Positions 36,317-46,941 of a DNA stretch of 64,000 bases are shown piece by piece (within the stretch, counting starts at the first letter, position 1; every line of letters starts with the position of its first letter). Under the pieces are notes generated by a model that did not search any database, was not told the origin of the DNA, and was given only the letters and a program-made list of their open reading frames with translations. The DNA comes from Dolosigranulum pigrum ATCC 51524 (GTDB lineage: Bacteria; Bacillota; Bacilli; Lactobacillales; Carnobacteriaceae_A), in the NCBI RefSeq assembly GCF_000245815.1, contig NZ_JH601103.1:885324-949323 (forward strand), written 5' to 3'. The translations under genes and the position numbers were made by a program.

Positions 36317-36568
36317 ATGAAACGGAATAACGGGACAATTTTATTTGTAATGGGACTGATCATTGTGGCACTAGGTGTTTATTTGACGCAATATGATACG
36401 ATAATGGGCGTATTAGCAGCTGGAGTCGGTCTGTTTACAGTGATTAACAGTTTCAATGTTAGAAAAGGAGAAGATTCCCCAGTTAATCGATGGGCGAAGA
36501 AGCGCCATGATAAGGAATTAGAGAAACTCAGAGAAGAGGAAAAGCAGAAAAATACTGGTCGTAAATAA
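36317..36568 (+). CDS. small membrane protein of unknown function
   Basis: An 83-residue protein with two hydrophobic helices (about 7-24 and 28-46, separated by a short QYDT turn) and a charged Lys/Glu-rich C-terminal tail (about 47-83) that should lie in the cytoplasm. I do not recognise a family. The start ATG is preceded by AAGGAGATGATG, a strong site, so it is translated. It sits between the divergent tRNA-Ser gene and the convergent pbp1A, alone, and ends at a strong terminator. Confidence 0.7.
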   Translation: MKRNNGTILFVMGLIIVALGVYLTQYDTIMGVLAAGVGLFTVINSFNVRKGEDSPVNRWAKKRHDKELEKLREEEKQKNTGRK

Positions 36569-36583
36569 ATGAATTGTTAAGAG

Positions 36584-36634
36584 AAAACCCCTTTTGAAAG
36601 TCAGGACAATGCTGACTTTCAAAAGGGGTCTTTG
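36584..36634. terminator. bidirectional terminator
   Basis: An 18-base-pair perfect stem (36587-36604 with 36612-36629) between the small membrane protein gene and pbp1A. Confidence 0.9.
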
Positions 36635-36670
36635 TTTTATGATTTAAGGGTGAAATCTTGTCCTATTTGG

Positions 36671-39019
36671 TTAGTTGTTACCACCGGCACCTCCTGATCC
36701 AGAGGTTTGTGGTTCTTGTGCGCCTTGGCTATTTTGGTCATTTGGATCGTTTGGTTGAGTGCCAGGTTGTTGGCCACTACCTTCTTCATCGATAGGATCA
36801 GTTGGATTTTGTTCATTATTATCTTTATTATCTTCTTCAGAATCCTCTTTATCTTTTTCGTCTTCATCGGTTATTTGCGGTTCAGTCGGCTGTGGCTGAA
36901 CGGGTGCTGGAGCGACAGATTGTGGTTCTGTACCTGCGACGAATAGCTCTGTTGTGATACTAGAGAATGGGGTTGAGCGGTTCGGTAGTTGAGCGGGACT
37001 TGATCCACTCACTACATTGACTTCAGATACTGAGTCGGGTTTGATCCAGTCGGTATTTTCGGTTGTTTGGGCCAGTTGGTTCATAATGGCACTATAGTAA
37101 TAGAGGGGCAAGTTATGAGTTGTATCACCGAATATTAACTGGTTCCCTTCCTTGAATGGCTCATCATAACCAACCCATGTAGAAATGACAAAATCTTGGG
37201 TGTAACCCACATACCATGAATCAGGAATAAGTCCCATGCCTCGAGGAAGATTGTACTCTTCAAATTGTTCATCTGTAAAGTTTGTCGTTCCCGTTTTACC
37301 AGCATGATAAATTCCTGGAACATTTATTTCAGGACGAGCTTCTGGAACACCTTTTAGCATATCGGTCATCATGTAAGCTGTATAATCTTCCATTGCCCGA
37401 GTACTTTCGGGTGTCATATCGATTTCTTGACCGCGCTGTGTGACCACTTTATTAACAGTGTGTGGCTCAGTATAGATTCCTTCGTTAGCGAAGGCACTGT
37501 ATGCACCGGCAAGTTGAAGCGGCGTCATACTACCGTCAATTGAGTTAGAAGGAACTAGTCCGTTTGCACCAGATATTTCTTTAGGATCGAGACCAAGCTT
37601 AGAAACAAATGCTTCGACATTTTCGATATTCATATAATCATTCATTATTTTGGCTGCGGGTATGTTACGTGATTGGACCAATGCTTCGCGCATACTCATT
37701 TGGCCGAGATATTGATTATCATAGTTGTTGAAGTTCCAGTTTGAGCCAGCTGGAGAGTAGGGTTCATCTACAATTTGTTCATGGGTTGAGTATTGGTTGT
37801 ATTCAATTGCCGGGCCGTAACTGGTAATGGGTTTAATGGTTGAACCAACATTTCGTCTATTTTTTGTTGCTCGGTTGTAAGACAGTTGCCCTTGTAAGTT
37901 ACGTCCGCCAAGAATTCCTAAGATTTCACCGTTATTTGGATTAACAACGCTGATGGCTGTTTGGATATCACTATCAATGCTGATGTAATCTTCACTATGT
38001 GCTACATCGTGAAGAATTTGTTGGACAGAACTATCGTAGTTGGTGTGAATTTCTAGCCCAGCTTTATATGGATCAAAGTCAGTCTTCTCATAGACTTCAT
38101 CCAATACTGCTGAGAGATAACTGTCGAATAGTGTATCTTCATCAGTTTGTTCAACTTTTTCTTGTAAGCCTTGTTCGATCGGAATAGCTTGTGCTTGTTC
38201 CATTTGTTCTTTAGTGATTTTGTCATTGTTGTACATCGCAGCTAACACTTCATCGCGGCGCTGTTTAGCGCGTTCCGGTTCGGTGTATGGGTTATAGCTA
38301 TTTGGTGATTGGGGCATACCAGCAAAGAGGGCTGCTTCATGGAGCTCGAGTTCACTGACATGTTTGCCATAGTATTCTTTGGCCGCTGTTCCCATGCCGT
38401 AGACATTTCCAGCCATGTGTACTTTATTTAAGTAAAGGGTCATAATTTGTTCTTTGGATAAGCGGCGTTCCAATTGCATGGATAGCCAAATCTCTTGTGA
38501 TTTTCGTTCGATGGTTTGGTCTTCACGTAGAGTTGAGAAGACAGAGAGTTTCACGAGTTGTTGGGTGATCGTGCTCCCTCCACTAACAATCTCACCTGCA
38601 CGTAAGTAATCGACAGCTGCTCGACCAATTCCGATAAAGTCGAAACCATTATGTGAATCAAAACGTTGATCTTCAATAGACTTCACCGCATCTGTCAAGA
38701 GTTCCGGATATTCTTCTGCTGAAGCGAACTCCCGGCTATCCGTGCCAAGACGGTAAAATTCATGACCATCTTTATCCACTAAGCTGGAATAATAGGCACC
38801 GTATAAATCGTCATCCGTTAATTCGGGAGCCCCCTGAGCATGGTAGAGGAATAATCCCCCACCTGAGATAAGTACAAGCATAATGGCTGCAAATATTACG
38901 AGCAATCCACGTTTTAGCCAGAGATTTAAAGCGGATGTATGCGCTACTTTTCGTTTTGGTTTCTTTTGGTGGTTCTTTTTTTGTCGTCTTGATTGTCTTG
39001 AGTAATTTTTATCGCTCAT
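36671..39019 (-). CDS. pbp1A: class A penicillin-binding protein (PBP1A type)
   Basis: A 782-residue bifunctional cell-wall synthase. A basic cytoplasmic tail, membrane helix (about 38-60), GT51 transglycosylase (about 85-270, catalytic E116 in EDQRF) and transpeptidase (about 350-660: S393 in STIKP, SRN at 450-452, KTG at 575-577) polymerise and cross-link peptidoglycan at the outer membrane face. The C-terminal about 110 residues are a disordered Pro/Gln/Asp/Asn tail ending in Gly/Ser. recU lies 33 bases upstream on the same strand, the conserved recU-ponA pair of Firmicutes. Confidence 0.95.
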   Translation of the reverse strand: MSDKNYSRQSRRQKKNHQKKPKRKVAHTSALNLWLKRGLLVIFAAIMLVLISGGGLFLYHAQGAPELTDDDLYGAYYSSLVDKDGHEFYRLGTDSREFASAEEYPELLTDAVKSIEDQRFDSHNGFDFIGIGRAAVDYLRAGEIVSGGSTITQQLVKLSVFSTLREDQTIERKSQEIWLSMQLERRLSKEQIMTLYLNKVHMAGNVYGMGTAAKEYYGKHVSELELHEAALFAGMPQSPNSYNPYTEPERAKQRRDEVLAAMYNNDKITKEQMEQAQAIPIEQGLQEKVEQTDEDTLFDSYLSAVLDEVYEKTDFDPYKAGLEIHTNYDSSVQQILHDVAHSEDYISIDSDIQTAISVVNPNNGEILGILGGRNLQGQLSYNRATKNRRNVGSTIKPITSYGPAIEYNQYSTHEQIVDEPYSPAGSNWNFNNYDNQYLGQMSMREALVQSRNIPAAKIMNDYMNIENVEAFVSKLGLDPKEISGANGLVPSNSIDGSMTPLQLAGAYSAFANEGIYTEPHTVNKVVTQRGQEIDMTPESTRAMEDYTAYMMTDMLKGVPEARPEINVPGIYHAGKTGTTNFTDEQFEEYNLPRGMGLIPDSWYVGYTQDFVISTWVGYDEPFKEGNQLIFGDTTHNLPLYYYSAIMNQLAQTTENTDWIKPDSVSEVNVVSGSSPAQLPNRSTPFSSITTELFVAGTEPQSVAPAPVQPQPTEPQITDEDEKDKEDSEEDNKDNNEQNPTDPIDEEGSGQQPGTQPNDPNDQNSQGAQEPQTSGSGGAGGNN

Positions 39020-39052
39020 ATAGTTGTTCTCCTTTTTGAAAATTAAAGCGTC

Positions 39053-39667
39053 TTACATTGTTGATATGAATTCGTCCACAGCCTGTAAGAAAGGAATTTG
39101 CGGGGCATAACCGAGTGAAATAGGATATCCTTCCGTCTCAAAAATGGTGAGAGGAATAGATTTTCGTCCACCTGCTAAGTGATCTTCCCAGTAATCAATA
39201 AAATATTGCGCATCTAGTAAGTAAAGTTGTCTTAGATGAGAAAAATAAACAAGAACAAAAACAATGCCACCTTGCTCTAAGCAGTGCTGCATATGTCTAA
39301 TTTGGTGTTCATGAAAATTAGATAAGGGGAAAGATGTTTTGTTTTTAGTTTCCTTGGCTTCAAAATCTAAATAATAGCCCCGGTATACACCGTTATAATC
39401 AGTGGTGGAGGCTCTTTTGAAGTACGCTTCGGTAATTTTAGCGGCACTTCGCCTCGGGTAATCTACATTGACGATCTGAACAGGCGTCGGTTTCTTGTGC
39501 AGAACAGCTTGTCCCGTCTCGCGATAGTACTTAATCGAAGCATTAATCATACGCTCAAGCGTCATTCCGCGATTACTATAAGTCATTGTTTTTGGTTTGA
39601 CTTGCAAATGTCTTCTTTTTTTGTCATGCTTACTGTGGTAGGGTTCACCATTGGGATAGTTTACCAC
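39053..39667 (-). CDS. recU: Holliday junction resolvase RecU
   Basis: A 204-residue nuclease that cuts four-way junctions in recombination and segregation. The N-terminal YSNRGMTLERMIN, the catalytic DFEAKETKNKTSFPL (acidic pair and Lys) and HEHQIRHM match the RecU family. It forms an operon with pbp1A (33 bases) and is divergent from the ypsA gene, as in other Firmicutes. The start codon could be at 39667 as given; a shorter start is less likely because of the conserved N-terminal YPNG region. Confidence 0.94.
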   Translation of the reverse strand: MVNYPNGEPYHSKHDKKRRHLQVKPKTMTYSNRGMTLERMINASIKYYRETGQAVLHKKPTPVQIVNVDYPRRSAAKITEAYFKRASTTDYNGVYRGYYLDFEAKETKNKTSFPLSNFHEHQIRHMQHCLEQGGIVFVLVYFSHLRQLYLLDAQYFIDYWEDHLAGGRKSIPLTIFETEGYPISLGYAPQIPFLQAVDEFISTM

Positions 39668-39742
39668 GAAATACTCACTCCCATCAATCGTGTTATCCTT
39701 AATAGTTTAACAAACTTGGGCAAAATAAAAAAGAGGGATTTT

Positions 39743-40294
39743 ATGATAAAACGATTATTTGTTAGTGGCTATCGGTCTTACGAATTGGGAATCTTCTCTG
39801 AAGACGATGGTAAGCTATTTTTTGTGAAAGAATTTTTGAAGGCAAGTCTTAGCCAGTATATCCAAAATGGGTTAGAATGGGTGATCACGAGTGGTCAGTT
39901 AGGTATTGAGTTATGGACAGCAGACGTTGTAGAGGAATTACGGGAAGAGTATCCTAATCTGCAATTGGGATTGTTGTTGCCGTATCAAGAATATGGCAAT
40001 AGTTGGAACGAAAAGAATCAATTACTGTTGCAAAAAGCAATTGAGCAGGCAGATTATATGAACTATACTTCTCATGAGCCGTATAAACACGGGGGGCAAT
40101 TAAGTGGGAATGCGCAATTTATTTTAAATAACACGGATGGTTTACTGTTGATTTATGATAATGAATATGAAGGAAAATCTAGTTACTTGTATGAACAAGT
40201 GAAAGCCCATCAGGAGGCGCATGATTATTTGCTTGATCAGATCTATATGGATGATTTACAATCATTTGTGGCTGATTATCAAGAGAGGAATTAA
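39743..40294 (+). CDS. ypsA: YpsA-like protein (DUF1273, SLOG fold)
   Basis: A 183-residue protein of the SLOG/Rossmann group. The start MIKRLFVSGYRSYELGIF, then the GLEWVITSGQLGIELW stretch and LLPYQEYGNSWNE match DUF1273/YpsA. In B. subtilis and S. aureus YpsA inhibits or modulates cell division near FtsZ; its ligand is unknown, although the SLOG fold suggests nucleotide or ADP-ribose binding. ATG 39743 is chosen (AGAGGG nearby); the frame runs further back through recU on the other strand. It precedes gpsB, the standard order. Confidence 0.9.
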   Translation: MIKRLFVSGYRSYELGIFSEDDGKLFFVKEFLKASLSQYIQNGLEWVITSGQLGIELWTADVVEELREEYPNLQLGLLLPYQEYGNSWNEKNQLLLQKAIEQADYMNYTSHEPYKHGGQLSGNAQFILNNTDGLLLIYDNEYEGKSSYLYEQVKAHQEAHDYLLDQIYMDDLQSFVADYQERN

Positions 40295-40377
40295 GCGGAA
40301 ATCCTTCACTTTTTGGGCGAGTTCTGGTATGATATGAGTGATGACATTTTACAGAAGAAGATAAAGAGGTGCTATGA

Positions 40378-40713
40378 ATGGTCAATACAGAATTAAATCA
40401 AAAACAAATCTTTGAAAAAGAATTTTCGAAATCAATGCGTGGATATAATCCGGAAGAAGTGGATGAATTCCTAGATATTATTATGCGCGATTATAAAGTA
40501 TTTGATGATAAGATCGAAGACTTGAAGAAGGAAATCGCGTCACTGGAGGAACAATTAGCTCAGAAACCAGCGCCACAACCGCAACCGGCTGCGCCAGCTG
40601 AACCGAAGCAACCATCAAGCCAGATGATGGCCACCAATATTGATATCTTGAAGCGTATTTCGAACTTAGAACATCATGTCTTCGGAGCGAAGATGGAGAA
40701 CGGTGACAACTAA
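40378..40713 (+). CDS. gpsB: cell division regulator GpsB
   Basis: A 111-residue DivIVA-like adaptor linking septal and lateral wall synthesis, which in other species docks class A PBPs such as the one encoded nearby. The N-terminal DivIVA domain (residues about 8-65: IFEKEFSKSMRGYNPEEVDEF) has the conserved RGY loop, then a coiled coil, a Pro/Gln linker (75-92) and a short C-terminal helix that mediates hexamer formation. ATG 40378 follows AAGAGGTG. It is followed by rnpB. Confidence 0.94.
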   Translation: MVNTELNQKQIFEKEFSKSMRGYNPEEVDEFLDIIMRDYKVFDDKIEDLKKEIASLEEQLAQKPAPQPQPAAPAEPKQPSSQMMATNIDILKRISNLEHHVFGAKMENGDN

Positions 40714-40746
40714 GTTTATAATTAAGTGATGATATTTTTAAATAAG

Positions 40747-41134
40747 AACTGTATTCTTTACGGATAATTGCGCACTTGCTAGACAAGTGTGAGGAAAGTC
40801 CATGCTTGCACAGGCTGCGATGCCTGTAGTGTTCGTGCGTAGTGAAATCATAAGCTACGGCCCTGAATAGGTGACGGCAGATAAACAGACTAAGGTTCGC
40901 TATGTCTAAGTAGTCTTGAAAAGTGCCACAGTGACGAAGCGCCTAGAGAAATCTTGGCGGTGGAACGGGTAAACCCCTCGAGCAAGCAACTCAAACATAA
41001 TGGTAGAGGCACTTCCAAAGCAGAAATGAATGATGCGGAAGATAGGTAACACTATAGACAGATGATTATCTCGAAGAAACGGGCCTAGCGTTTCTTTAGA
41101 CAGAACATGGCTTATAGTGAAGGATACAATTAGG
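40747..41134 (+). ncRNA. rnpB: RNase P RNA (B type)
   Basis: The catalytic RNA that trims the 5' end of tRNAs. The 5' side has GAGGAAAGTCCATGC and the mid part has AAAGTGCCACAGTGACG and AACGGGTAAACCCC, all hallmarks of the Firmicutes type B RNA; the 3' side has ACAGAACATGGCTTA. The P1 ends (TGTATTCTTTAC at the start and GTGAAGGATACA at the end) pair. Ends are approximate to a few bases. A terminator follows. A minus-strand open frame across it is not a gene. Confidence 0.96.
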
Positions 41135-41141
41135 TCAATTG

Positions 41142-41176
41142 ATCCTCCCATGTGGTTGCACTGGGAGGATTTTATT
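41142..41176 (+). terminator. rnpB terminator
   Basis: ATCCTCCCA pairs with TGGGAGGAT across an 11-base loop and is followed by TTTATT. Confidence 0.85.
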
Positions 41177-41217
41177 CGATAAAAAACGAAAAATAATTAG
41201 AATAGGAAAGGAATGAT

Positions 41218-41877
41218 GTGGTGAATTTTATTCAACGTATGGTGCACAAACCCAAAAGTATTACACTAGTTGATTACGAAAATATCTCTAAAAAATTTAT
41301 TAGTTATTGCGAGGAGTTAACGAAGCGCGATTATTGCTTTGTTTTTTATTCCAAGGCGGATAACACGATGCAATTCGAAAAAGTGAATGAATTGTTGCAA
41401 TTGGATTGTAAAGTGGAGTTCATTCAGGTGATTAATGGCTCGGCGAATGCATTAGACTTCCAGATGAGTTCTTATTTAGGATATTTTTTGCAAGAATTTC
41501 CGAAGAGTCAATTCGTCTTACTCAGCAATGATAAAGGATTCGATCCGGTTGTTAAACATTGGATTACAAAGGGCTATAATGTGCGACAAGACTTTTTATC
41601 GCTAAGAAATGATCCACCGAAGTCTAGTTCAGCTCACCATAAGCCAGCGCCAACGCCTAAACAACCTAAACACCACCCACAAAAGACACGTCTGGATCAG
41701 GTGATTTATAATATTGTGGGGAGTAATGTGAAACCGGCAGATCGGTCAAAAGTGAAAGGAATTTTTTATGCGAGTCAATCAAAAGATGAGCTACGCCATA
41801 AATTATACGATGCCTTTGGACCTGATCGAGGAAGTAGTTACTATAAATATTTAAGAGATCAAATGGATCATAAATAA
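41218..41877 (+). CDS. PIN-like domain protein
   Basis: A 219-residue cytosolic protein. The N-terminal about 130 residues look like a PIN-like/NYN domain: ITLVDYENIS (Asp at the metal site), then FIQVINGSANALDFQMSSYLG and QFVLLSNDKGFDPVV, placing three or four acidic residues in the classic arrangement of PIN RNases. A Pro/Lys/His linker (about 137-158) leads to a C-terminal about 60-residue domain of unknown fold. Start GTG 41218 follows AAAGGA. RNA cleavage is inferred from the fold; the target is unknown. It sits just after rnpB. Confidence 0.72.
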   Translation: MVNFIQRMVHKPKSITLVDYENISKKFISYCEELTKRDYCFVFYSKADNTMQFEKVNELLQLDCKVEFIQVINGSANALDFQMSSYLGYFLQEFPKSQFVLLSNDKGFDPVVKHWITKGYNVRQDFLSLRNDPPKSSSAHHKPAPTPKQPKHHPQKTRLDQVIYNIVGSNVKPADRSKVKGIFYASQSKDELRHKLYDAFGPDRGSSYYKYLRDQMDHK

Positions 41878-42062
41878 GTTGTCATCATCACGCTGTTATC
41901 GCAATATTATATGTCATGATAATATTGTCCACTATTTTGGAGATAATATATTTGAGCAGATCAAGCAAATATATTATGCGAGTTTAGCTAAGGCGGGATA
42001 ACGACAATGTGTTAAATAGCAAGTTATATGATAAGACCTTGAATAGGAGGCTTCAATAAACA

Positions 42063-43190
42063 GTGAATCAATTTAATTTATTAGCAACATGTGCCAGTGG
42101 AGTAGAAGGATTAGTCGGGGATGAATTACGCGACTTAGGATATGAGGTAGAGGTTGAGAATGGTCGTGCCCGATTCTCAGGCCGGAAGCACGATATCGCG
42201 CGAGCGAATTTATGGTTGCGGATTGCCGACCGTGTGAAGATTATTATCGGAGAGTTCGAAGCACGGGATTTTGATAGTTTATTCGAACAGACAAAAGCAT
42301 TACCGTGGGAAGACTATATTCCACTTGATGGCGCCTTTCCCGTTGCGGGGAAATCACAGAAATCTAAACTCTATAGTGTGCCAGACGTGCAACGGATCGT
42401 TAATAAAGCAGTCGCTACGCGTTTGCAGGAAGCTTACCATAAGCGAGGTCGCTTGCCAGAGTCAGGTGCGACTTATCCGCTTGAAGTCGCGATTAATAAA
42501 GATAAAGTACTGATAACCCTTGATACAACAGGAGATAGTTTATTCAAGCGGGGCTACCGTACGGGCAAAGGTGATGCACCGCTGAAGGAGAATTTAGCAG
42601 CAGCGCTCATTGCACTGACAACGTGGTTCCCTGATAAACCATTCGTTGATCCGACATGTGGTTCCGGTACGATTCCAATTGAAGCAGCGCTCATTGGTCA
42701 TAATATTGCGCCCGGATTTAATCGCTCCTTCCTCTGTGAAGCTTGGAGCTGGATGCCAGCAGAATTATGGCAAAAAGTTCGTCAAGAAGCAGATGAAGCC
42801 GCTAATTATGATGTCGAACTTGATATTAGTGGGTTTGATATTGATCATAAGATGATTGAGATTGCGAAAGAAAACGCGATGGAAGCCGGCTTACTGCATA
42901 GTATTAACTTCAAACAAATGCAAGTAGCTGATTTCACAACGGATAAGCAGTACGGCGTTATGATTTCAAACCCACCCTATGGAAAACGAATTGGCGATCA
43001 AGCTGCCGTTGAAAAGCTCTACCGCCAACTCGGTGATGTATGGCGACCCCTTGAAACATGGAGCAAGTATATTATTACAGATGATTTAGATTTTGAAAAA
43101 CACTTTGGCCAAAAAGCAACCAAACGACGAAAATTATATAATGGATACTTACGAACTGATTACTTCCAATTTTGGGGTAAACGGTCGTAA
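42063..43190 (+). CDS. RlmL-like 23S rRNA methyltransferase (YpsC, THUMP domain)
   Basis: A 375-residue SAM-dependent enzyme expected to methylate N2 of guanosine in 23S rRNA. The N-terminal THUMP domain (about 1-155) binds RNA; the Rossmann domain follows with DPTCGSGTIPIEAALI (SAM motif I, near residue 195) and the N6/N2-methyltransferase motif SNPPYGKR (near 305). In-frame stop just upstream leaves GTG 42063 as the first start; AGGAGG at 42045-42050 is 12 bases away, longer than usual. The order gpsB-rnpB-ypsC is conserved in Firmicutes. Confidence 0.9.
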   Translation: MNQFNLLATCASGVEGLVGDELRDLGYEVEVENGRARFSGRKHDIARANLWLRIADRVKIIIGEFEARDFDSLFEQTKALPWEDYIPLDGAFPVAGKSQKSKLYSVPDVQRIVNKAVATRLQEAYHKRGRLPESGATYPLEVAINKDKVLITLDTTGDSLFKRGYRTGKGDAPLKENLAAALIALTTWFPDKPFVDPTCGSGTIPIEAALIGHNIAPGFNRSFLCEAWSWMPAELWQKVRQEADEAANYDVELDISGFDIDHKMIEIAKENAMEAGLLHSINFKQMQVADFTTDKQYGVMISNPPYGKRIGDQAAVEKLYRQLGDVWRPLETWSKYIITDDLDFEKHFGQKATKRRKLYNGYLRTDYFQFWGKRS

Positions 43191-43198
43191 CACCCTCC

Positions 43199-43230
43199 AG
43201 AAGGCTTGCCATTAAGCCTTCTTTTATTTT
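43199..43230 (+). terminator. terminator after the RlmL-like gene
   Basis: AGAAGGCTT pairs with AAGCCTTCT, followed by TTTATTTT. Confidence 0.85.
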
Positions 43231-43299
43231 GCACGAAATAGATTTTAGAGTTTTACATCATTTTTACGTCATTATTTTCCGTTAAAAAAAGCGTGTGAC

Positions 43300-43328
43300 T
43301 TGCAAGAAAAAGTTATCTTGCTTATAAT
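43300..43328 (+). promoter_or_regulatory. groESL promoter
   Basis: TTGCAA, 17-base spacer, TATAAT (43323-43328), directly upstream of the CIRCE operator. Confidence 0.85.
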
Positions 43329-43339
43329 AGTTAGTGGAG

Positions 43340-43366
43340 TTGGCACTCGGCACCTGTGAGTGCTAA
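43340..43366 (+). promoter_or_regulatory. CIRCE operator (HrcA site)
   Basis: TTGGCACTC, nine bases, GAGTGCTAA. It matches the CIRCE inverted repeat with one change in the left arm. HrcA binding here represses groESL until heat or misfolding draws GroEL away. hrcA is not in this window. Confidence 0.95.
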
Positions 43367-43415
43367 AATCCATCAATTAAATAATGAATTAATGAATTTA
43401 AATGGAGGGAACTTT

Positions 43416-43703
43416 ATGTTAAAGCCTTTAGGAAATCGTGTACTGCTCGAAGTGATTAAAGAAGAACAGAAAACTCAGAGTGGTTTTGTACTGCCAGAAT
43501 CGGCGAAAGATAAGCCACAAACAGCACGTGTGGTGGCGGTGGGCCAAGGATGCTTATTAGATAGCGGTCAGCGCAGTGAGCCGATTGTTGCGAAGAATGA
43601 TACAGTTGTCTTCGAAAAATATGCGGGAACAGAAGTAAAGGATCAAGGAAAAGATTATTTAATCGTTAATGAATCAGATATTATTGCAATTGTTGAAGGA
43701 TAA
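43416..43703 (+). CDS. groES: co-chaperonin GroES
   Basis: A 95-residue lid of the GroEL chamber. It has the beta-barrel start MLKPLGNRVLLEVIKEE, the mobile loop KTQSGFVLPESA and the end DIIAIVEG. It is translated from ATG 43416 after TGGAGGG; longer frames would start inside the CIRCE element. It forms an operon with groEL (34 bases apart) behind one promoter and a CIRCE operator. Confidence 0.97.
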   Translation: MLKPLGNRVLLEVIKEEQKTQSGFVLPESAKDKPQTARVVAVGQGCLLDSGQRSEPIVAKNDTVVFEKYAGTEVKDQGKDYLIVNESDIIAIVEG

Positions 43704-43734
43704 TATTGGTTTAATCAGGAAGGAGTTTATTTAA

Positions 43735-45378
<1,644 letters not shown>

Positions 45379-45424
45379 GCCCAGCACCAACCCATTCATT
45401 CAACTGATTAAAAAAATGATAAAG

Positions 45425-45460
45425 AAAAGACTCCAGCTGATAGTTCAGTTGGAGTCTTTT
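45425..45460. terminator. bidirectional groEL terminator
   Basis: A 16-base-pair stem (one wobble; 45425-45440 with 45445-45460) between the convergent groEL and CAP-domain genes. Confidence 0.9.
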
Positions 45461-45472
45461 CAAGTAAAAAAA

Positions 45473-46114
45473 TTATTGTGGTCGACCGAATAATTGAGTA
45501 ATATAGATTGCTTCCCCATCTGAAGCTACGCCAACACCAATCTCAGTAAAGCTAGGATTAATCATATTTTCGTAATGACCAGGGCTATCTACCCAGCCAT
45601 TGAAAATAAGGTCAGTTACTTCTGCTTGATTTAAGCGATGATGAGTGGCCATACCTAAGTTTTCACCGATGACGGTATAATTATAGTTCGGTGCTTCTGC
45701 ACTATCAGTGAAGACACTGAATGGACTTTGACCATTGGGACGCGTGTGGGAGAAAGAAGTCATCGTCTCCTGAGCTCGAATAAGTGCCCCTGTATCGAGA
45801 GAGGCTTGTTCGGTTAACTCACCAGCTCCAAGCTCGGCCCGTAGTTCATTCGTTTTTTTGATAATGTCTTGTTGGATCGTGTAGAAATCAAAGTTCTCTT
45901 CCGATGAGTCGGATAGCGTATTGATTAAAGTGGTTTGTATATTTGTCTTCGTATGTGCCGGCTGGTCCCAAGCATCTGACGTTATAGGTAAAATATCCAT
46001 GACTTGTTGAATGCCATGTTCTATTTTTGAGCCAGCTAGTACATTGGATAGCGCTAACCAATAGCCAAACAAAATGAATAAAATTGCAGTAAATAGTTTG
46101 CGAATTATTCTCAT
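45473..46114 (-). CDS. CAP-domain (SCP/PR-1) secreted or membrane-anchored protein
   Basis: A 213-residue protein. One N-terminal hydrophobic segment (about 6-26: LFTAILFILFGYWLALSN) is a signal anchor or uncleaved signal. A linker (30-80) leads to a CAP domain (about 85-213) with the hallmark pieces SFSHTRPNGQSP, GENLG, and GWVDSPGHYENMINP, ending ITQLFGR. Bacterial CAP proteins such as B. subtilis YlbC/YkwD are of unknown activity; the His and Glu in these motifs may bind metal. Likely monocistronic. Confidence 0.88.
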   Translation of the reverse strand: MRIIRKLFTAILFILFGYWLALSNVLAGSKIEHGIQQVMDILPITSDAWDQPAHTKTNIQTTLINTLSDSSEENFDFYTIQQDIIKKTNELRAELGAGELTEQASLDTGALIRAQETMTSFSHTRPNGQSPFSVFTDSAEAPNYNYTVIGENLGMATHHRLNQAEVTDLIFNGWVDSPGHYENMINPSFTEIGVGVASDGEAIYITQLFGRPQ

Positions 46115-46643
46115 AAGATATCGTCCTTTCGCTCCTCATATTATATCAGAAAAAATGCTGACTAATGAAGCTTTTGAAGAAAGAATCAGATATAAATAAT
46201 GAAGGGTTTATGAACTCCTTTCTGTTACAATTGAAGGTGCAATGGTGGCGGGACTGAACAGATTGAATACTCGAGCTATTGAGCATGCTTTTACTTTATA
46301 AATGAAATGACGAAGATACTATTTATTCTAGAGATAGCATTGGAAAATTCATATAAAGTTCACAAAAAGGTAATGTTTATATGAACCATATGACTTGATT
46401 TTTTAGAAAAGGCTTGCTAACATGTAATTATAATCATTAAGAAAATGACTCAATGACTTAATTAACTTAATGATTAATCGCTCTATCTATGAGTGATTAA
46501 GCAATATATCAAGCAACTAAAACAAAAAGTCATTAAATATATATTAGAATTACCACATATTGAGAGATTTCAAAGGTAATGACTTGATTAAGTCCTAAAA
46601 AATGATATATTGGATATATGGTAATTAAAAAGGAGAGATATAT
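46115..46643. other. 529-base intergenic region before the lipoprotein triplet
   Basis: Very AT-rich and without a credible gene. It contains short direct and inverted repeats (TTAATGATTAATCG and AGTGATTAAG near 46465-46503), several TTGATT/TATAAT-like hexamers and the likely promoter of the lipoprotein cluster at its end. No phage, IS or tRNA remnant is seen. Confidence 0.5.
46584..46611 (+). promoter_or_regulatory. probable promoter of the mini-lipoprotein cluster
   Basis: TTGATT, 16-base spacer, TATATT (46606-46611), about 33 bases before the first start codon. Confidence 0.5.
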
Positions 46644-46892
46644 ATGAAAAAGCTATCTAAGTTTTTAACCGTTGTATTAGCAGCAGGAACGTTAGCAGCA
46701 TGTAGTAATGGTGCGAATGATGCAACAGATGATACAAAAGTAGACGAGCCAGTTGTTGAAGAAACAGTGGAAGATCCAGCAGCAGACAATGCAATGGATG
46801 ACAAAGCTGACCCAACAGATGATAAAACAGACGCTGACACTGAAGCAACTGAAGACGGCGATTGGGAAGAAAACGCAGACGACAAACAATAA
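46644..46892 (+). CDS. acidic mini-lipoprotein, paralog 1 of 3
   Basis: An 82-residue lipoprotein. The signal peptide MKKLSKFLTVVLAAGTLAACS has lipobox LAAC with lipidated C20. The mature part is only about 62 residues, almost all Asp, Glu, Ala, Thr, Val and Pro, so it is a very acidic, probably disordered tail anchored to the outer membrane face. It is the most diverged of three tandem paralogs and alone has a Trp (EDGDWEEN). I do not recognise a family. GGAGAG precedes the start. A role as a cell-surface charge or cation-binding layer is speculation. Confidence 0.8.
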   Translation: MKKLSKFLTVVLAAGTLAACSNGANDATDDTKVDEPVVEETVEDPAADNAMDDKADPTDDKTDADTEATEDGDWEENADDKQ

Positions 46893-46941
46893 TTCAAATT
46901 AACTAAATTATAGGATTCACTTTTTATAAGGAGAGATACAG

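Noticed and set aside
40906..41151. Minus-strand open frame of 81 codons
   Set aside because: It lies inside the RNase P RNA gene.
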